Shown here one piece after another: positions 9,376-18,098 of a stretch of DNA of 64,000 nt. Position numbers and translations under genes: made by a program. Every line of letters starts with the position of its first letter. Position 1 is the stretch's first letter. Source of the DNA: R-RK-3 sp963842775 (GTDB lineage Bacteria > Pseudomonadota > Alphaproteobacteria > Rhizobiales > Rhodomicrobiaceae). The stretch spans positions 434,001 through 498,000 of the forward strand of contig CAWJHQ010000015.1 in the NCBI GenBank assembly GCA_963842775.1, given 5' to 3'. The notes below the pieces were generated by a model that ran no database searches, was not told the origin of the DNA, and worked only from the letters and a program-made list of their open reading frames with translations.

Positions 9376-10548
9376 CTACCCGCGACGTTCCAGCCAACCC
9401 GTAAGCCGCGCCATCGCCTCGCGGAGCTGATCCGGCGAGCGCAGATAGCAGAGCCGGAAATAGCCCTCGCCTTCGGGGCCGAAAGCGCTGCCGGGGGCAA
9501 GGCCGACCGCCGTCTGGTCGACGATCTCCATCGCCGCATCCATCGAACTGGTGACGCCCTCGATGCCGAACAGGAGATAGAAGGCGCCCGCCGGCCAGGC
9601 AAACCGCACATTGCCGAACGGCTCGATTGCCCCGCAGACGATTTTGCGGCCCTCCGCCGCCCGCGCAAGCTGGTCACGCGCGACCGTCTCGCCTTCGCCC
9701 AGGGCCACGACGCCCGCCGGCTGCAGGAAGGTCGGCACGCCCGATGTGTTGTACTGGATCAGATTCTCGATCGTCTGCCCGAGTTCCGGCGGGGCCTGAA
9801 GCCATCCCATGCGCCAGCCGGTCATCGCCCAGTTCTTGGAGAAGGTCTGGACGAACAGAATGCGGTCGCCCGGCTCGCGCATGGTCTGGAAGCTCGGCGC
9901 GACGCCGCCCTCATAGTAGAAGCGGCCATAAATCTCGTCGGCGATGATCCAGATGCCGCGCTTGCGGGCAAACTCCAGGATGGCGCGCAGCTCATCGGCG
10001 CTCGCGGTCCAGCCGGTCGGATTCGAAGGCGTATTGATGAAGATGGCGCGCGTTCGATCGCCGCACGCGTCGAACAGGCGATCGAGATCGAGCGTCCAGC
10101 CCGCCGCGCCGAATTGCATCGGAACGGAACGCGGCACGCCGCCTCGCGACAGAATCGCGCCCTCGAAATTCGGCCAGCCGGGCGCGGGCACGATCACTTC
10201 ATCGCCATGGCCGACGACAAGCTGCACCGCCATCTGGATCGCCTGCATGCCGCCGCAGGTGACGAAGAATTCCTCGGCCGAGAACGCGCGCTCATAGAGA
10301 CGCGTGAAATAGGCCGCGAGCGCATCGCGCAGCGGCGGGATGCCGCGCTGGAAGGTGTAGAACGTCTGCCCTTCGTTCAGCGCCGCGATGGCCCCGGCGC
10401 GGATCAGCTCCGGGGTCGGCGTGTCGCCTTCGCCGGCCCACAGCCCGATAAGCCCTTCGCGGCTGCGGCCATAGTTGAAGAGTTTGACGATGCCGCTCTC
10501 GGGCATGGTGCGCGCGGATGGCGCGAGCGCGGTGATCAGGTCGGACAT
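9376..10548 (-). CDS. PLP-dependent aminotransferase, fold type I (class I/II)
   Basis: 390 residues from the ATG at 10548, which has AGGAG just upstream. It is an aspartate-aminotransferase-fold enzyme with the motifs VTCGGMQAIQ, APGWPNFEG, INTPSNPTGW and the cofactor lysine in FSKNWAMTGWRMGW. The C-terminal Arg that binds the substrate carboxylate is seen in FRLCYLRSP. It transfers an amino group from an amino acid to a 2-oxo acid; specificity cannot be read. The frame runs on upstream to 11388 only because it joins the broken PEP-mutase-like gene; the internal ATG with its ribosome site is the true start. It lies in an operon with acdS. Confidence 0.88.
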   Translation of the reverse strand: MSDLITALAPSARTMPESGIVKLFNYGRSREGLIGLWAGEGDTPTPELIRAGAIAALNEGQTFYTFQRGIPPLRDALAAYFTRLYERAFSAEEFFVTCGGMQAIQMAVQLVVGHGDEVIVPAPGWPNFEGAILSRGGVPRSVPMQFGAAGWTLDLDRLFDACGDRTRAIFINTPSNPTGWTASADELRAILEFARKRGIWIIADEIYGRFYYEGGVAPSFQTMREPGDRILFVQTFSKNWAMTGWRMGWLQAPPELGQTIENLIQYNTSGVPTFLQPAGVVALGEGETVARDQLARAAEGRKIVCGAIEPFGNVRFAWPAGAFYLLFGIEGVTSSMDAAMEIVDQTAVGLAPGSAFGPEGEGYFRLCYLRSPDQLREAMARLTGWLERRG

Positions 10549-10582
10549 GCAGGCTCCTGGATTATGGATGTCTTGGCGATAC

Positions 10583-11388
10583 TCAGAAATAGCCTTCGAT
10601 TTCCGCAAAGCTGGCCGCATTCCGCGCAAATGTGAAGGTGCCATTCTCGCGCATCTCCTTGGCCGCCTGGATGAAGCTGCCATAGGCAAGCCGCGCCAGC
10701 CCCGAGCCGACGCTGATGCCGCTTCGCGCCGGCGGCTTCGAGCTCGGCGAGGCCGAGCGACCCTCCCGCCAGCACGTTGACGGGCTTGGATACCGCGCTG
10801 CACACGGCGCGGATCTGATCGAGACCTCGAAGCCCCGGCGCATAGAGCACGTCCGCGCCTGCCGTTTCGAAAGCTTGCAGCCGTTTGATGGTATCGTCGA
10901 GGTCGGGGCGGCCATGGAGGAAATTCTCCGACCGCGCCGTCAGGACGAAATCCTGGCCAAGCGCCCTGGCGGCTTCGCACGCCGCCGCGATCCGCTCGAC
11001 CGCCAGGCCGAATTCGTAGATCGGCTGGCTTCGGATCGCCGGTGAAATCCTCCAGCGAAGCGCCTGCGAGGCCGGACGCCTGCAGCCTGGCGGATGGTTT
11101 CGGCGGCGCTTTCGGGCGTGTCGCCGATACCCTTCTCCAGATCCGCCGATACGGGGAGGGAGTCGCCGCCACGATGTCGCGGCAGTGCTCCAGCATTTCG
11201 GCCCAGGTGACGCCGCCATCCTTCCGCCCGCGCGAATGGGCGAAACCGGCGCTGGTCGTCGCCAGGGCCTCGAAGCCCATCGCGGCCAGGATCTTCGCCG
11301 TTCCCACGTCCCACGGATTGGGAATGATGAAGGCGCCGGCGCGATTATGCAGGTCGCGAAACGGTGAGCTGGGGCGATTATCGGTCAT
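10583..11388 (-). pseudogene. Isocitrate lyase/PEP mutase superfamily enzyme (about four frameshifts)
   Basis: Reading across frames rebuilds a full-length (about 265 residues) member of the isocitrate lyase/phosphoenolpyruvate mutase family. In order: AFIIPNPWDVGTAKILAAMG, then PVSADLEKGIGDTPESAAE, then GASLEDFTGDP, then EAARALGQDFVLTARSENF and GADVLYAPGLRG, then SGISVGSGLARLAYGSF. The metal-binding Asp/Glu and the ISLED-type motif (here ASLED) are present. Frame changes fall near 11150, 11080, 11010 and 10720. The protein sense is intact on both sides of each break, which fits sequencing errors better than decay. The relatives cleave or form C-C or C-P bonds of 2-oxo acids. It lies 12 bases after acdS in the same operon. 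Confidence 0.75.
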
Positions 11389-11400
11389 GGTTCGATCCTC

Positions 11401-12411
11401 CTAGCCGTTACGGAATGTGTAGCTGTAACCGTTGAGCGCCGGGGCGCCGCCGAGATGGGCGTACAGCACTTTCGAGCCCTTCGGAAAATACCCTTTTTGC
11501 ACGAGGTCGATCATGCCCTGCATCGATTTGCCCTCATAGACCGGGTCGGTGATCATGCCTTCCAGCCGCGCGGACAGGCGAATCGCCTCGATGGTCTCCT
11601 TCGACGGGACGCCATAGACGGGATAGGCGTAATCCTCCAAGAGCACGATGTCGTCCGCCGTGATGTCCTTGCCGCCGACCAGCGCCGAGGTGTTCCGCGC
11701 TATGTCGAGCACCTGCGCCTTGGTCTGCGCCGGGGTGAACGAGGCATCGATGCCGATGACATTGCGCTCGCGGCCGTCTGCGGCAAAGCCCACCACCATG
11801 CCGGCATGGGTCGAGCCGGTCACGGTGCACACGACGATATAATCGAACCTCACGCCCATCTGCTTTTCCTGCGCGCGAACCTCCTCGGCGAAGCCGACAT
11901 AGCCCAGCCCGCCGAATTTGTGCACGGAAGCGCCCGCCGGGATGGCGTAAGGTTTCCCGCCCTTGGCCTTTACGTCCTCGAGCGCCGCCGTCCAGCTCTC
12001 GCGTATGCCGATGTCGAAGCCCTCATCGACGAGTTGGATCTCGGCGCCCATGATGCGGGACAGCATGATGTTGCCGACACGGTCATACACGGCGTCCTCA
12101 TGCGGAACCCAGCTCTCCTGGATCAGCCGGCACTTCATGCCGAGCTTGGCCGCCACGGCCGCGACCATGCGCGTATGATTCGATTGCACGCCGCCGATGG
12201 AAACCAGCGTATCCGCGTTGCTCGCGATGGCGTCGGGCACGATATATTCCAGCTTGCGCAGCTTGTTGCCGCCGAAGGCGAGGCCGGAATTGCAGTCTTC
12301 GCGCTTGGCGAATATCTCGACATTCCCGCCCAGATGCGCGGTCAGCCGCGACAGTTTTTCGATCGGGCTGGGGCCGAAGGTCAGGGGATAGCGTTCAAAT
12401 TTCGACAGCAT
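11401..12411 (-). CDS. acdS: 1-aminocyclopropane-1-carboxylate (ACC) deaminase
   Basis: 336 residues, very like Pseudomonas AcdS from end to end (RYPLTFGPSPI, KREDCNSGLAFGGNK, YAIPAGASVHKFGGLG). The PLP lysine is Lys50 and the nucleophile Ser77. The residues said to separate true ACC deaminases from D-cysteine desulfhydrases are kept: Tyr292/Glu293 in DPVYEGKSM and Leu320 in AHLGGAPALNG. The enzyme opens ACC, the plant ethylene precursor, to 2-oxobutyrate and ammonia in the cytoplasm. It heads a leftward four-gene operon (AAGGGAG before the ATG) and is divergent from dgdA. A plant-associated lifestyle is suggested but not proven. Confidence 0.93.
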   Translation of the reverse strand: MLSKFERYPLTFGPSPIEKLSRLTAHLGGNVEIFAKREDCNSGLAFGGNKLRKLEYIVPDAIASNADTLVSIGGVQSNHTRMVAAVAAKLGMKCRLIQESWVPHEDAVYDRVGNIMLSRIMGAEIQLVDEGFDIGIRESWTAALEDVKAKGGKPYAIPAGASVHKFGGLGYVGFAEEVRAQEKQMGVRFDYIVVCTVTGSTHAGMVVGFAADGRERNVIGIDASFTPAQTKAQVLDIARNTSALVGGKDITADDIVLLEDYAYPVYGVPSKETIEAIRLSARLEGMITDPVYEGKSMQGMIDLVQKGYFPKGSKVLYAHLGGAPALNGYSYTFRNG

Positions 12412-12733
12412 CGCTGCGCTCCCTTATCATCATCCATTGGCGGAGGCTATCACCAGGCCACGCGGAAGCTAAGCATCATTGCGAAAAGTGGCCTTCCGGT
12501 TTTCGTAAAAAATGATGCGAAAACATAGACTCTAAGCAGGCATTCGTTGGCCTCCCAATGAAAGCCTGCTTAGTGCATCGATCCAAACGGAGGCAACAGC
12601 CGGAGTTTGGTAAAATTGATGCATCATCATAGAGCTAGGGCGCTGACGCGTGAACGAAGTGAATGTGTCAGTGCAATAGCCTCGATTTTGCCGGCCGTCT
12701 TGTCGGTAAGTAGCATTTGAGAAGGGCAAACTC
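12412..12733. other. Divergent intergenic region between acdS and dgdA
   Basis: 322 bases without a gene. It holds the two-hairpin repeat at 12472-12573. The part nearest dgdA (12574-12733) is AT-richer and probably carries the dgdA promoter; I see no convincing -35/-10 pair or Lrp/LysR-type box that I could name. Both flanking genes act on alpha,alpha-disubstituted amino acids, so a shared regulator site here is plausible. Confidence 0.5.
12472..12573. repeat. Two-hairpin palindromic repeat, copy A
   Basis: First hairpin: GCATCATT (12473-12480) pairs with AATGATGC (12511-12518), with an inner CGAAAA/TTTTCG stem around a GTGGCCTTCCGG loop. Second hairpin: CTAAGCAGGC (12532-12541) pairs perfectly with GCCTGCTTAG (12564-12573), with TTGG/CCAA inside. 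The copy at 36480-36582 has the same layout and loop words but different stem bases that still pair. Confidence 0.8.
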
Positions 12734-14083
12734 ATGGACACGATGCACCGGGCAGGCAACGAAGCGTCGGCAAACGCGGATGAGCATTTCTGGCGGCAGG
12801 CCGGCGATCATCTCATCCGGTATGGCGGAAGCTTCGCCCCGCTGATCATCGAGCGCGCCTCCGGCTCGTATGTCTACGATGCGGACGGACGCGCCATCCT
12901 CGACTTCACCTCGGGGCAGATGAGCGCGATCCTCGGCCATGGGCATCCGGAAATCGTCGAGGTCGTCTCGCATCATGTGCGCGAACTCGATCACCTGTTC
13001 AGCGGGATGCTGACGCGGCCCGTGGTCGATCTGGCGGCGAAACTCGCCGAGATCACGCCGCCGGGCCTCGACCGGTCGCTTCTCCTGAGCACGGGCGGCG
13101 AGGCGAACGAGGCCGCCATCAAGATGGCGAAGCTCGCGACAGGCAAATATGAGATCGTCGGCTTCGCCCAGTCCTGGCATGGCATGACGGGCGGCGCATC
13201 CTCGGCCACCTACTCGGCGGGCCGCAGGGGCTATGGACCGGCCGCCGTCGGTTCGCTGGCCATTCCGGCGCCCTATCCCTATCGGCCGCGCTTCGAACGC
13301 GACGGGCATTATGATTGGCTCGCCGAACTCGATTACGCCTTCGATCTGGTCGACCGGCAGTCGACGGGGAACCTCGCCGCCTTCATCGCCGAACCGATCC
13401 TCTCATCCGGAGGCATGATCGATCTTCCCGTCGGCTATCTGGCCGCGCTCAAGGCCCGCTGCGAAGCCCGAGGCATGCTGCTCATCGTCGACGAGGCGCA
13501 AACAGGCCTCGGACGCACCGGAGCAATGTTCGCTTTCGAACGGGACGGGATCGTCCCCGACATCCTCACTCTGTCGAAGACGCTCGGCGCGGGGCTGCCG
13601 CTTGCCGCCGTGGTGACGTCGAAGGAGCTGGAGGAGCGGTGCCACGAACGCGGCTTCCTGTTCTACACGACGCATGTGTCGGATCCGCTGCCGGCGGCGG
13701 TGGGCAACAAGGTGATCGAGATCATCCTGCGCGACGGGCTGATCGGGCGTGCCCGCGAGGCAGGCGGACGGCTGAGGTCCGGGCTGGAGGCGATCCAGCA
13801 GCGCTATCCGATCGTCGGCGACGTCCGGGGGCGGGGGTTGATGCTCGGCATGGAGATCGTGCGTGACCGCGCGTCGAAGGAGCCGGCCCCGGAGCTTGGC
13901 GCCGCGATTACTCACCGGTGCATGGAACTCGGGCTGAGCATGAATATCGTGCAATTGCCGGGGCTCGCCGGTGTTTTCCGCATCGCGCCGCCGCTCACGA
14001 CGACGGACGCCGAGATCGATCTCGGCCTCTCGATTTTGGAGGAAGCGATCGCGTCGGTGCTGGCGGGCGGCGTTGGTGGTTAG
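12734..14083 (+). CDS. dgdA: 2,2-dialkylglycine decarboxylase
   Basis: 449 residues, a class III (omega) aminotransferase fold matching Burkholderia DgdA throughout (RYGGSFAPLIIERA, LDFTSGQMSAILGHGHPEI, FAQSWHGMTGG, FYTTHVSDPLPAAVG). With a ten-residue N-terminal extension, the PLP lysine is Lys282 (LSKTLGAG), and the residues Gln62, Trp148 and Met151 correspond to Gln52, Trp138 and Met141 of the known enzyme. DgdA decarboxylates 2-aminoisobutyrate or isovaline to a ketone and CO2, then transaminates pyruvate to alanine. Divergent from acdS. A possible ribosome site GAAGGG precedes the ATG. The LysR regulator DgdR found next to the Burkholderia gene is absent here. Confidence 0.92.
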   Translation: MDTMHRAGNEASANADEHFWRQAGDHLIRYGGSFAPLIIERASGSYVYDADGRAILDFTSGQMSAILGHGHPEIVEVVSHHVRELDHLFSGMLTRPVVDLAAKLAEITPPGLDRSLLLSTGGEANEAAIKMAKLATGKYEIVGFAQSWHGMTGGASSATYSAGRRGYGPAAVGSLAIPAPYPYRPRFERDGHYDWLAELDYAFDLVDRQSTGNLAAFIAEPILSSGGMIDLPVGYLAALKARCEARGMLLIVDEAQTGLGRTGAMFAFERDGIVPDILTLSKTLGAGLPLAAVVTSKELEERCHERGFLFYTTHVSDPLPAAVGNKVIEIILRDGLIGRAREAGGRLRSGLEAIQQRYPIVGDVRGRGLMLGMEIVRDRASKEPAPELGAAITHRCMELGLSMNIVQLPGLAGVFRIAPPLTTTDAEIDLGLSILEEAIASVLAGGVGG

Positions 14084-14167
14084 AGGAGATCGCCGGGAGA
14101 GGCGGATTGCGGGTTCGTCCGTGAGCCACGGTTTCAATCTCTTGCCGGCCGCGCTAGCATTGCCCGC

Positions 14168-15223
14168 ATGAATTGCCTCGCCGTGCTTTATGCGCTCGCA
14201 TCGGCCGCGCTGTTCGGCGCTTCGACGCCGGTCGCGAAACTCCTGGTGAATTCCGTTCACCCGGCTGTGCTGGCGGGCCTGCTTTATTGCGGGGCAGGGA
14301 TTGGAGTGGCGGTGCTGAGGCGGTTCGGACCTGCGATCCTCCCCGGCGCCCCCGAGGTTGCGCTCACGCGCGGAGAACTGCCCTGGCTGGCGGGCGCGAT
14401 TGCGGCAGGCGGGGTCGTCGGCCCGCTTCTGCTCATGGCCGGCCTCGCCCATACCGATGCGGCGACCGCTTCGCTGCTCCTGACACTGGAAGGCGCGGCG
14501 ACCGCGCTGATGGCGTGGTTCATCTTCGGCGAGAATTTCGACCGCCGCATCGCGCTTGGCATGGCCTGCATCGTGGCAGGCGCCGCCGTCCTGTCATGGA
14601 CCGGCACGCCGACGCTGGACAGCCTTGCCGGACCGCTCGCCATCACCGCCGCTTGCCTTGCCTGGGGCCTCGACAACAATCTGACGCGGAAGGTTTCCCT
14701 GGCCGATCCTCTGCAGATCGTCGAACTGAAGGGGCTGATCGCGGGGCCGTTCAATCTCGTGCTCGGCCTTTCTGTTGGCGGCGCATTGCCGAGCCTCTCC
14801 GCTGCCGGGATCGCGGGCATCGTCGGCTTCTTCGGCTATGGCGTCAGCCTGGCGCTGTTCGTCCTTGCCTTGCGGCATATCGGGACGGCGCGGACCGGAG
14901 CTTATTTCTCGACCGCGCCGTTTCTCGGCAGCGCGCTTGCCATCATCGCGTTCGGCGCGCCGATGACCGCACAGCTCGCCGTCGCGGGCGCGCTGATGGC
15001 GGCCGGCATCTGGCTGCACCTCACCGAACGTCATGAGCATGAGCACGTCCATGCGCCGTTCGCCCATGCGCATCCGCACGTCCATGACGAACATCATCAG
15101 CACACGCATAGCGCGGCGGACCCGCCCGGCGAACCGCACACGCATTTCCACGAGCACGGACGATTGCGTCACTCGCATCCGCACGCGCCGGATATGCACC
15201 ATACGCATCGGCATCGGCGGTAA
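14168..15223 (+). CDS. EamA/DMT-family transporter with histidine-rich C-terminal tail
   Basis: 351 residues: ten hydrophobic helices in two EamA repeats (residues about 1-290), typical of drug/metabolite exporters in the inner membrane. A cytoplasmic tail from about residue 291 is packed with His (HEHEHVH, HAHPHVHDEHHQHTH, DMHHTHRHRR), more than 20 histidines in about 60 residues. Such tails bind Ni, Co or Zn and may sense or hand over metal. It follows dgdA by 85 bases on the same strand and could be co-transcribed, but the substrate is unknown. I recall other alphaproteobacterial EamA proteins with this tail, so it is a subfamily trait, not an artefact. Confidence 0.85.
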   Translation: MNCLAVLYALASAALFGASTPVAKLLVNSVHPAVLAGLLYCGAGIGVAVLRRFGPAILPGAPEVALTRGELPWLAGAIAAGGVVGPLLLMAGLAHTDAATASLLLTLEGAATALMAWFIFGENFDRRIALGMACIVAGAAVLSWTGTPTLDSLAGPLAITAACLAWGLDNNLTRKVSLADPLQIVELKGLIAGPFNLVLGLSVGGALPSLSAAGIAGIVGFFGYGVSLALFVLALRHIGTARTGAYFSTAPFLGSALAIIAFGAPMTAQLAVAGALMAAGIWLHLTERHEHEHVHAPFAHAHPHVHDEHHQHTHSAADPPGEPHTHFHEHGRLRHSHPHAPDMHHTHRHRR

Positions 15224-15260
15224 GCGGTCCATCCCGACGGCGCCGACGCCCCATCGCTCG

Positions 15261-16106
15261 CTATTTCACCGGGACCCAGATCTCCAGCCCGCCCAGCCCG
15301 GTCATCGGATCGAAGGTCGGGTTGTGCCGTTCCAGGATCGGCGCCTCGCACGCAGTGCCGCCCGTCGCCGGCAGCCAATGGTTCCAGATCGCCGCATAGG
15401 TGCTGCGGATCGTGACGACATGGTCGCGATGCTGAAATACGGCATAGCGCTGCTCCGGGACCGAGAGCCGTACGAATTCATGGGCCGCTGCCGGCGGCTG
15501 GGAGACCTGCGCCGCGCAGAGATATTCGAAATCCCCATCCTGATCGATGGCAAGGCTGATGCCGACCGGTATCGGCTCGCATCTGTCCGGAATGTCGCGG
15601 AATGCCGGCATGAAGCGCTGCCACTGCGCCGGAATGCCTTCTATCGCGGAAAACGCGTAACGCCCGGAGATGCCCACGAAATGCATCGGTCCGGCGATCT
15701 CGATGCGCGCCGAGGCGACGTCCGGCTCGCCTTCATCGGCCATATCAAAAGCGGGGACGAGATCGAGCGTTGCCGCCGATCCCTGCCGCCGCACCTCTTC
15801 GGGCGTGACCCCGAATTGGTTGCGGAACGCCCGCGAGAACGCCTCGTGCGAGCCGTAGCCGCTGCCCAGGGCGAGTTCCAGAATATCGCGCGCACCGTCC
15901 GCCAGAGCCTTGGCCGCCTCGCTCAGCCTGCGGCCGCGCACATAGCGCATGACCGATTGCCCGGTCGCCTCGCCAAAAGCATGTGCCAGATGAAATGGCG
16001 ACACGCCGCAAGCTTCGGCCAGCTCGGCAAGGCTCAAGGGCCGGGCGAGATTGCGTTCGATGATCCAAACTGCCTTGCTCGTCAGCACCTGCGCCCGCTC
16101 ATCCAA
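15261..16106 (-). CDS. AraC-family regulator with GyrI-like effector domain
   Basis: 281 residues. The N-terminal AraC DNA-binding domain has two HTH motifs (LSLAELAEACGVSPFHLAHA and the second ending in EAFSRAFRNQFGVTPEE). It is followed by a GyrI/Rob-type small-molecule-binding domain (IEIAGPMHFVGISGRYAF, IPAQWQRF). This SoxS/Rob-like order usually marks activators of efflux or detoxification genes. It is divergent from the amidase at 16226 across about 120 bases and convergent with the DMT gene, so the amidase is its most likely target. Start ATG 16106; an upstream start is not needed to complete the domain. Confidence 0.85.
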   Translation of the reverse strand: MDERAQVLTSKAVWIIERNLARPLSLAELAEACGVSPFHLAHAFGEATGQSVMRYVRGRRLSEAAKALADGARDILELALGSGYGSHEAFSRAFRNQFGVTPEEVRRQGSAATLDLVPAFDMADEGEPDVASARIEIAGPMHFVGISGRYAFSAIEGIPAQWQRFMPAFRDIPDRCEPIPVGISLAIDQDGDFEYLCAAQVSQPPAAAHEFVRLSVPEQRYAVFQHRDHVVTIRSTYAAIWNHWLPATGGTACEAPILERHNPTFDPMTGLGGLEIWVPVK

Positions 16107-16225
16107 GCCATTTCGTTAACGCCATTCAAATCGTCACGGCACCGCAATTCCGATCAAACGCCTGCGGTTCCTCCGCGCTATCGGTAAGGCGAAATTCATG
16201 AACGCCGCTTCGGAGGAGAATATCG

Positions 16226-17677
16226 ATGCCTTACCGAACCGCAACCGAGCTGTTGGCGGCACTGCGCGCGCGCAAAGTTTCATCCGTGGAATTGGCCGAG
16301 GCCGCGATTGCGCGCATCAAGTCATTGGATGGAAAGCTGAACGCCGTCGTCGTGCGTGATTTCGACCGTGCGGTGAAGGCCGCCAGGGCCGCAGACGCAG
16401 CGCGTGACCGGGGTGAGGATGGCCGGTTGCTGGGCTTGCCCGTCACCGTCAAGGAGGGCTTCAATATCGGCGGCTTGCCAACGACCTGGGGCCTGCCCGG
16501 CACGCTGGACATTCCAGTGACCGAAGACGCGGTGCTGGTCACGCGGCTCAAGGCCGCCGGCGCGGTCGTTCTGGGCAAGACCAACGTGCCCGTCATGCTG
16601 ATGGATTGGCAGACGGGCAATCCGGTCTATGGTGTCACCAGCAACCCGTGGGACACCGAACGCACGCCCGGCGGTTCGTCCGGCGGGGGCGCGGCGGCGC
16701 TGGCCGCTGGTTTCGTGCCGCTCGAATTCGGCTCCGACATGGCCGGTTCACTGCGCATCCCGGCCAGCTTTTGCGGTGTCTTCGCACATCGCCCGACCCA
16801 TGGTCTGGTGCCGATGCGCGGCTTCGCGCCACCCGGCACGCCGGCGCAATCGGTCGCCGTGTCCGTCGATCTTGCCGTGGTCGGCCCGATGGCCCGGAGC
16901 GCCGAAGATCTGATGCTGTCGCTTGACGTGATCGCCGGTCCGGACGACGCGCAGGCTGTCGCTTACCATCTGCGCCTGCCTCCGCCCCGGCACCGGTCGC
17001 TCAAGGATTTTCGCGTCCTGGTCCTGGAGAATGATCCATTGGCGCCGACCGACGCGGAGATCCGCATGGCGCATAGCGAGCTCTATGGCCATCTTGAAGC
17101 CGCCGGCTGCAAAGTCGCGCGGCAAAGCCCGCTGCTGCCCGATCTGGAATCTTCGGCACGCAACTTTGTCGAACTGCTGATGGCTTTTGCCGGCGCCGAC
17201 ATGCCGGAGAAGGATTATTCCGCGGCCGCCGTCGCGGCGAAGAAGCTCGGTGCGAAGGCCGGCGACATGGAGAGTGCCGGCAAGCGCGCCCTCGTCATGA
17301 GCCATCGCGATTGGATTCATGCCGACCGCCGCCGCTTCGAGCTGGCGCATCGATGGCGGCAGGTTTTCGCCGAATGGGATGTCGTGCTGTGCCCGGCCGC
17401 GCCCTGCGCCGCCTTCCCGCACGATCAGCGTCCACTGGATCAAAGGACGGTGGCGATCGACGGGCATCCGGTGCCATACAACCTCTTGTCGATGTGGGCG
17501 ACCCTGCCCACTCCGACCGGCCAACCCGTGACCGTGATGCCCATCGGCCGCAACGCCGAGGGATTGCCGATCGGCATGCAGATCATCGGACCCTATCTGG
17601 AGGATCGCACGACCATCGCCTTCGCCGCTCACCTCGAAGCGGAATTCGGAGGCTTTGTCCCGCCTCCATCCCGGTGA
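16226..17677 (+). CDS. Amidase (amidase signature family)
   Basis: 483 residues with the Ser-cisSer-Lys catalytic centre: Lys in LPVTVKEGFNIGG, the cis-Ser in TPGGSSGGGAAALAAG and the nucleophile Ser in SDMAGSLRIPASFCGV. It hydrolyses a carboxylic amide to an acid and ammonia. GGAGG lies before the ATG at 16226. It is not GatA: no gatB/gatC neighbours and divergent C-terminus. Divergent from an AraC/GyrI regulator, so likely inducible. Substrate unknown. Confidence 0.88.
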   Translation: MPYRTATELLAALRARKVSSVELAEAAIARIKSLDGKLNAVVVRDFDRAVKAARAADAARDRGEDGRLLGLPVTVKEGFNIGGLPTTWGLPGTLDIPVTEDAVLVTRLKAAGAVVLGKTNVPVMLMDWQTGNPVYGVTSNPWDTERTPGGSSGGGAAALAAGFVPLEFGSDMAGSLRIPASFCGVFAHRPTHGLVPMRGFAPPGTPAQSVAVSVDLAVVGPMARSAEDLMLSLDVIAGPDDAQAVAYHLRLPPPRHRSLKDFRVLVLENDPLAPTDAEIRMAHSELYGHLEAAGCKVARQSPLLPDLESSARNFVELLMAFAGADMPEKDYSAAAVAAKKLGAKAGDMESAGKRALVMSHRDWIHADRRRFELAHRWRQVFAEWDVVLCPAAPCAAFPHDQRPLDQRTVAIDGHPVPYNLLSMWATLPTPTGQPVTVMPIGRNAEGLPIGMQIIGPYLEDRTTIAFAAHLEAEFGGFVPPPSR

Positions 17678-17686
17678 AAAAAGGGA

Positions 17687-18094
17687 TCAGTTCAGCCGCT
17701 TGATGGCCCAGCCGCCCGGCACGCCGGAGAAAGCGGGGTCGTTCGTGATCAGGATCACCTCGGTGGCCTCGCCGAATTCCTTGGCGCGGCCGATGTCGGC
17801 CAGCTTCGACCAATCGCGCGGCGCGTAAGGGGAGATGGTCCGGAGCGACAGACCCGGCTGCCATCCATGCACGACGCCCTTCTCCGTATAGAGGCTGAAT
17901 TCGGTATAGGGCCGGTCGCGGATCTCGTTCAGCGCCGCGGCAACCTTCGACCAGGCCGGCTGCATGGGAAAAGAGGTGTCCACCACCACCAGAATGCGCG
18001 CCGGGTGCCCGGCGAGATAGAGGTGATAGCCCCCACCCAGCGCGCCGAAGCCGCCCAGCGTAATCGCAAGCCAAACGAGGAAGGGCTTCAGCAT
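17687..18094 (-). CDS. Small membrane-anchored protein with degenerate vWA-like fold
   Basis: 135 residues. An N-terminal membrane helix (FLVWLAITLGGFGALGGGYH) is followed by a short soluble domain whose first strand reads ILVVVDTSFPM, like the MIDAS strand of von Willebrand A domains but without the DxSxS spacing. It also has VILITNDPAF, like the vWA strand that carries the third metal ligand. It starts four bases after the stop of the large vWA protein (18099-19805), so it is translated with it. It is the last gene of the TelA operon. I do not recognise a named family; the vWA relation is an inference from pattern. Confidence 0.65.
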   Translation of the reverse strand: MLKPFLVWLAITLGGFGALGGGYHLYLAGHPARILVVVDTSFPMQPAWSKVAAALNEIRDRPYTEFSLYTEKGVVHGWQPGLSLRTISPYAPRDWSKLADIGRAKEFGEATEVILITNDPAFSGVPGGWAIKRLN

Positions 18095-18098
18095 CCCG

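Noticed and set aside
9376..11388. A single 670-residue fusion of a PEP-mutase-like domain with an aminotransferase
   Set aside because: The open frame is a by-product of frameshifts. The aminotransferase has its own ATG with AGGAG at 10548, and the middle of the supposed fusion is Arg-rich nonsense while the true lyase sequence lies in other frames.
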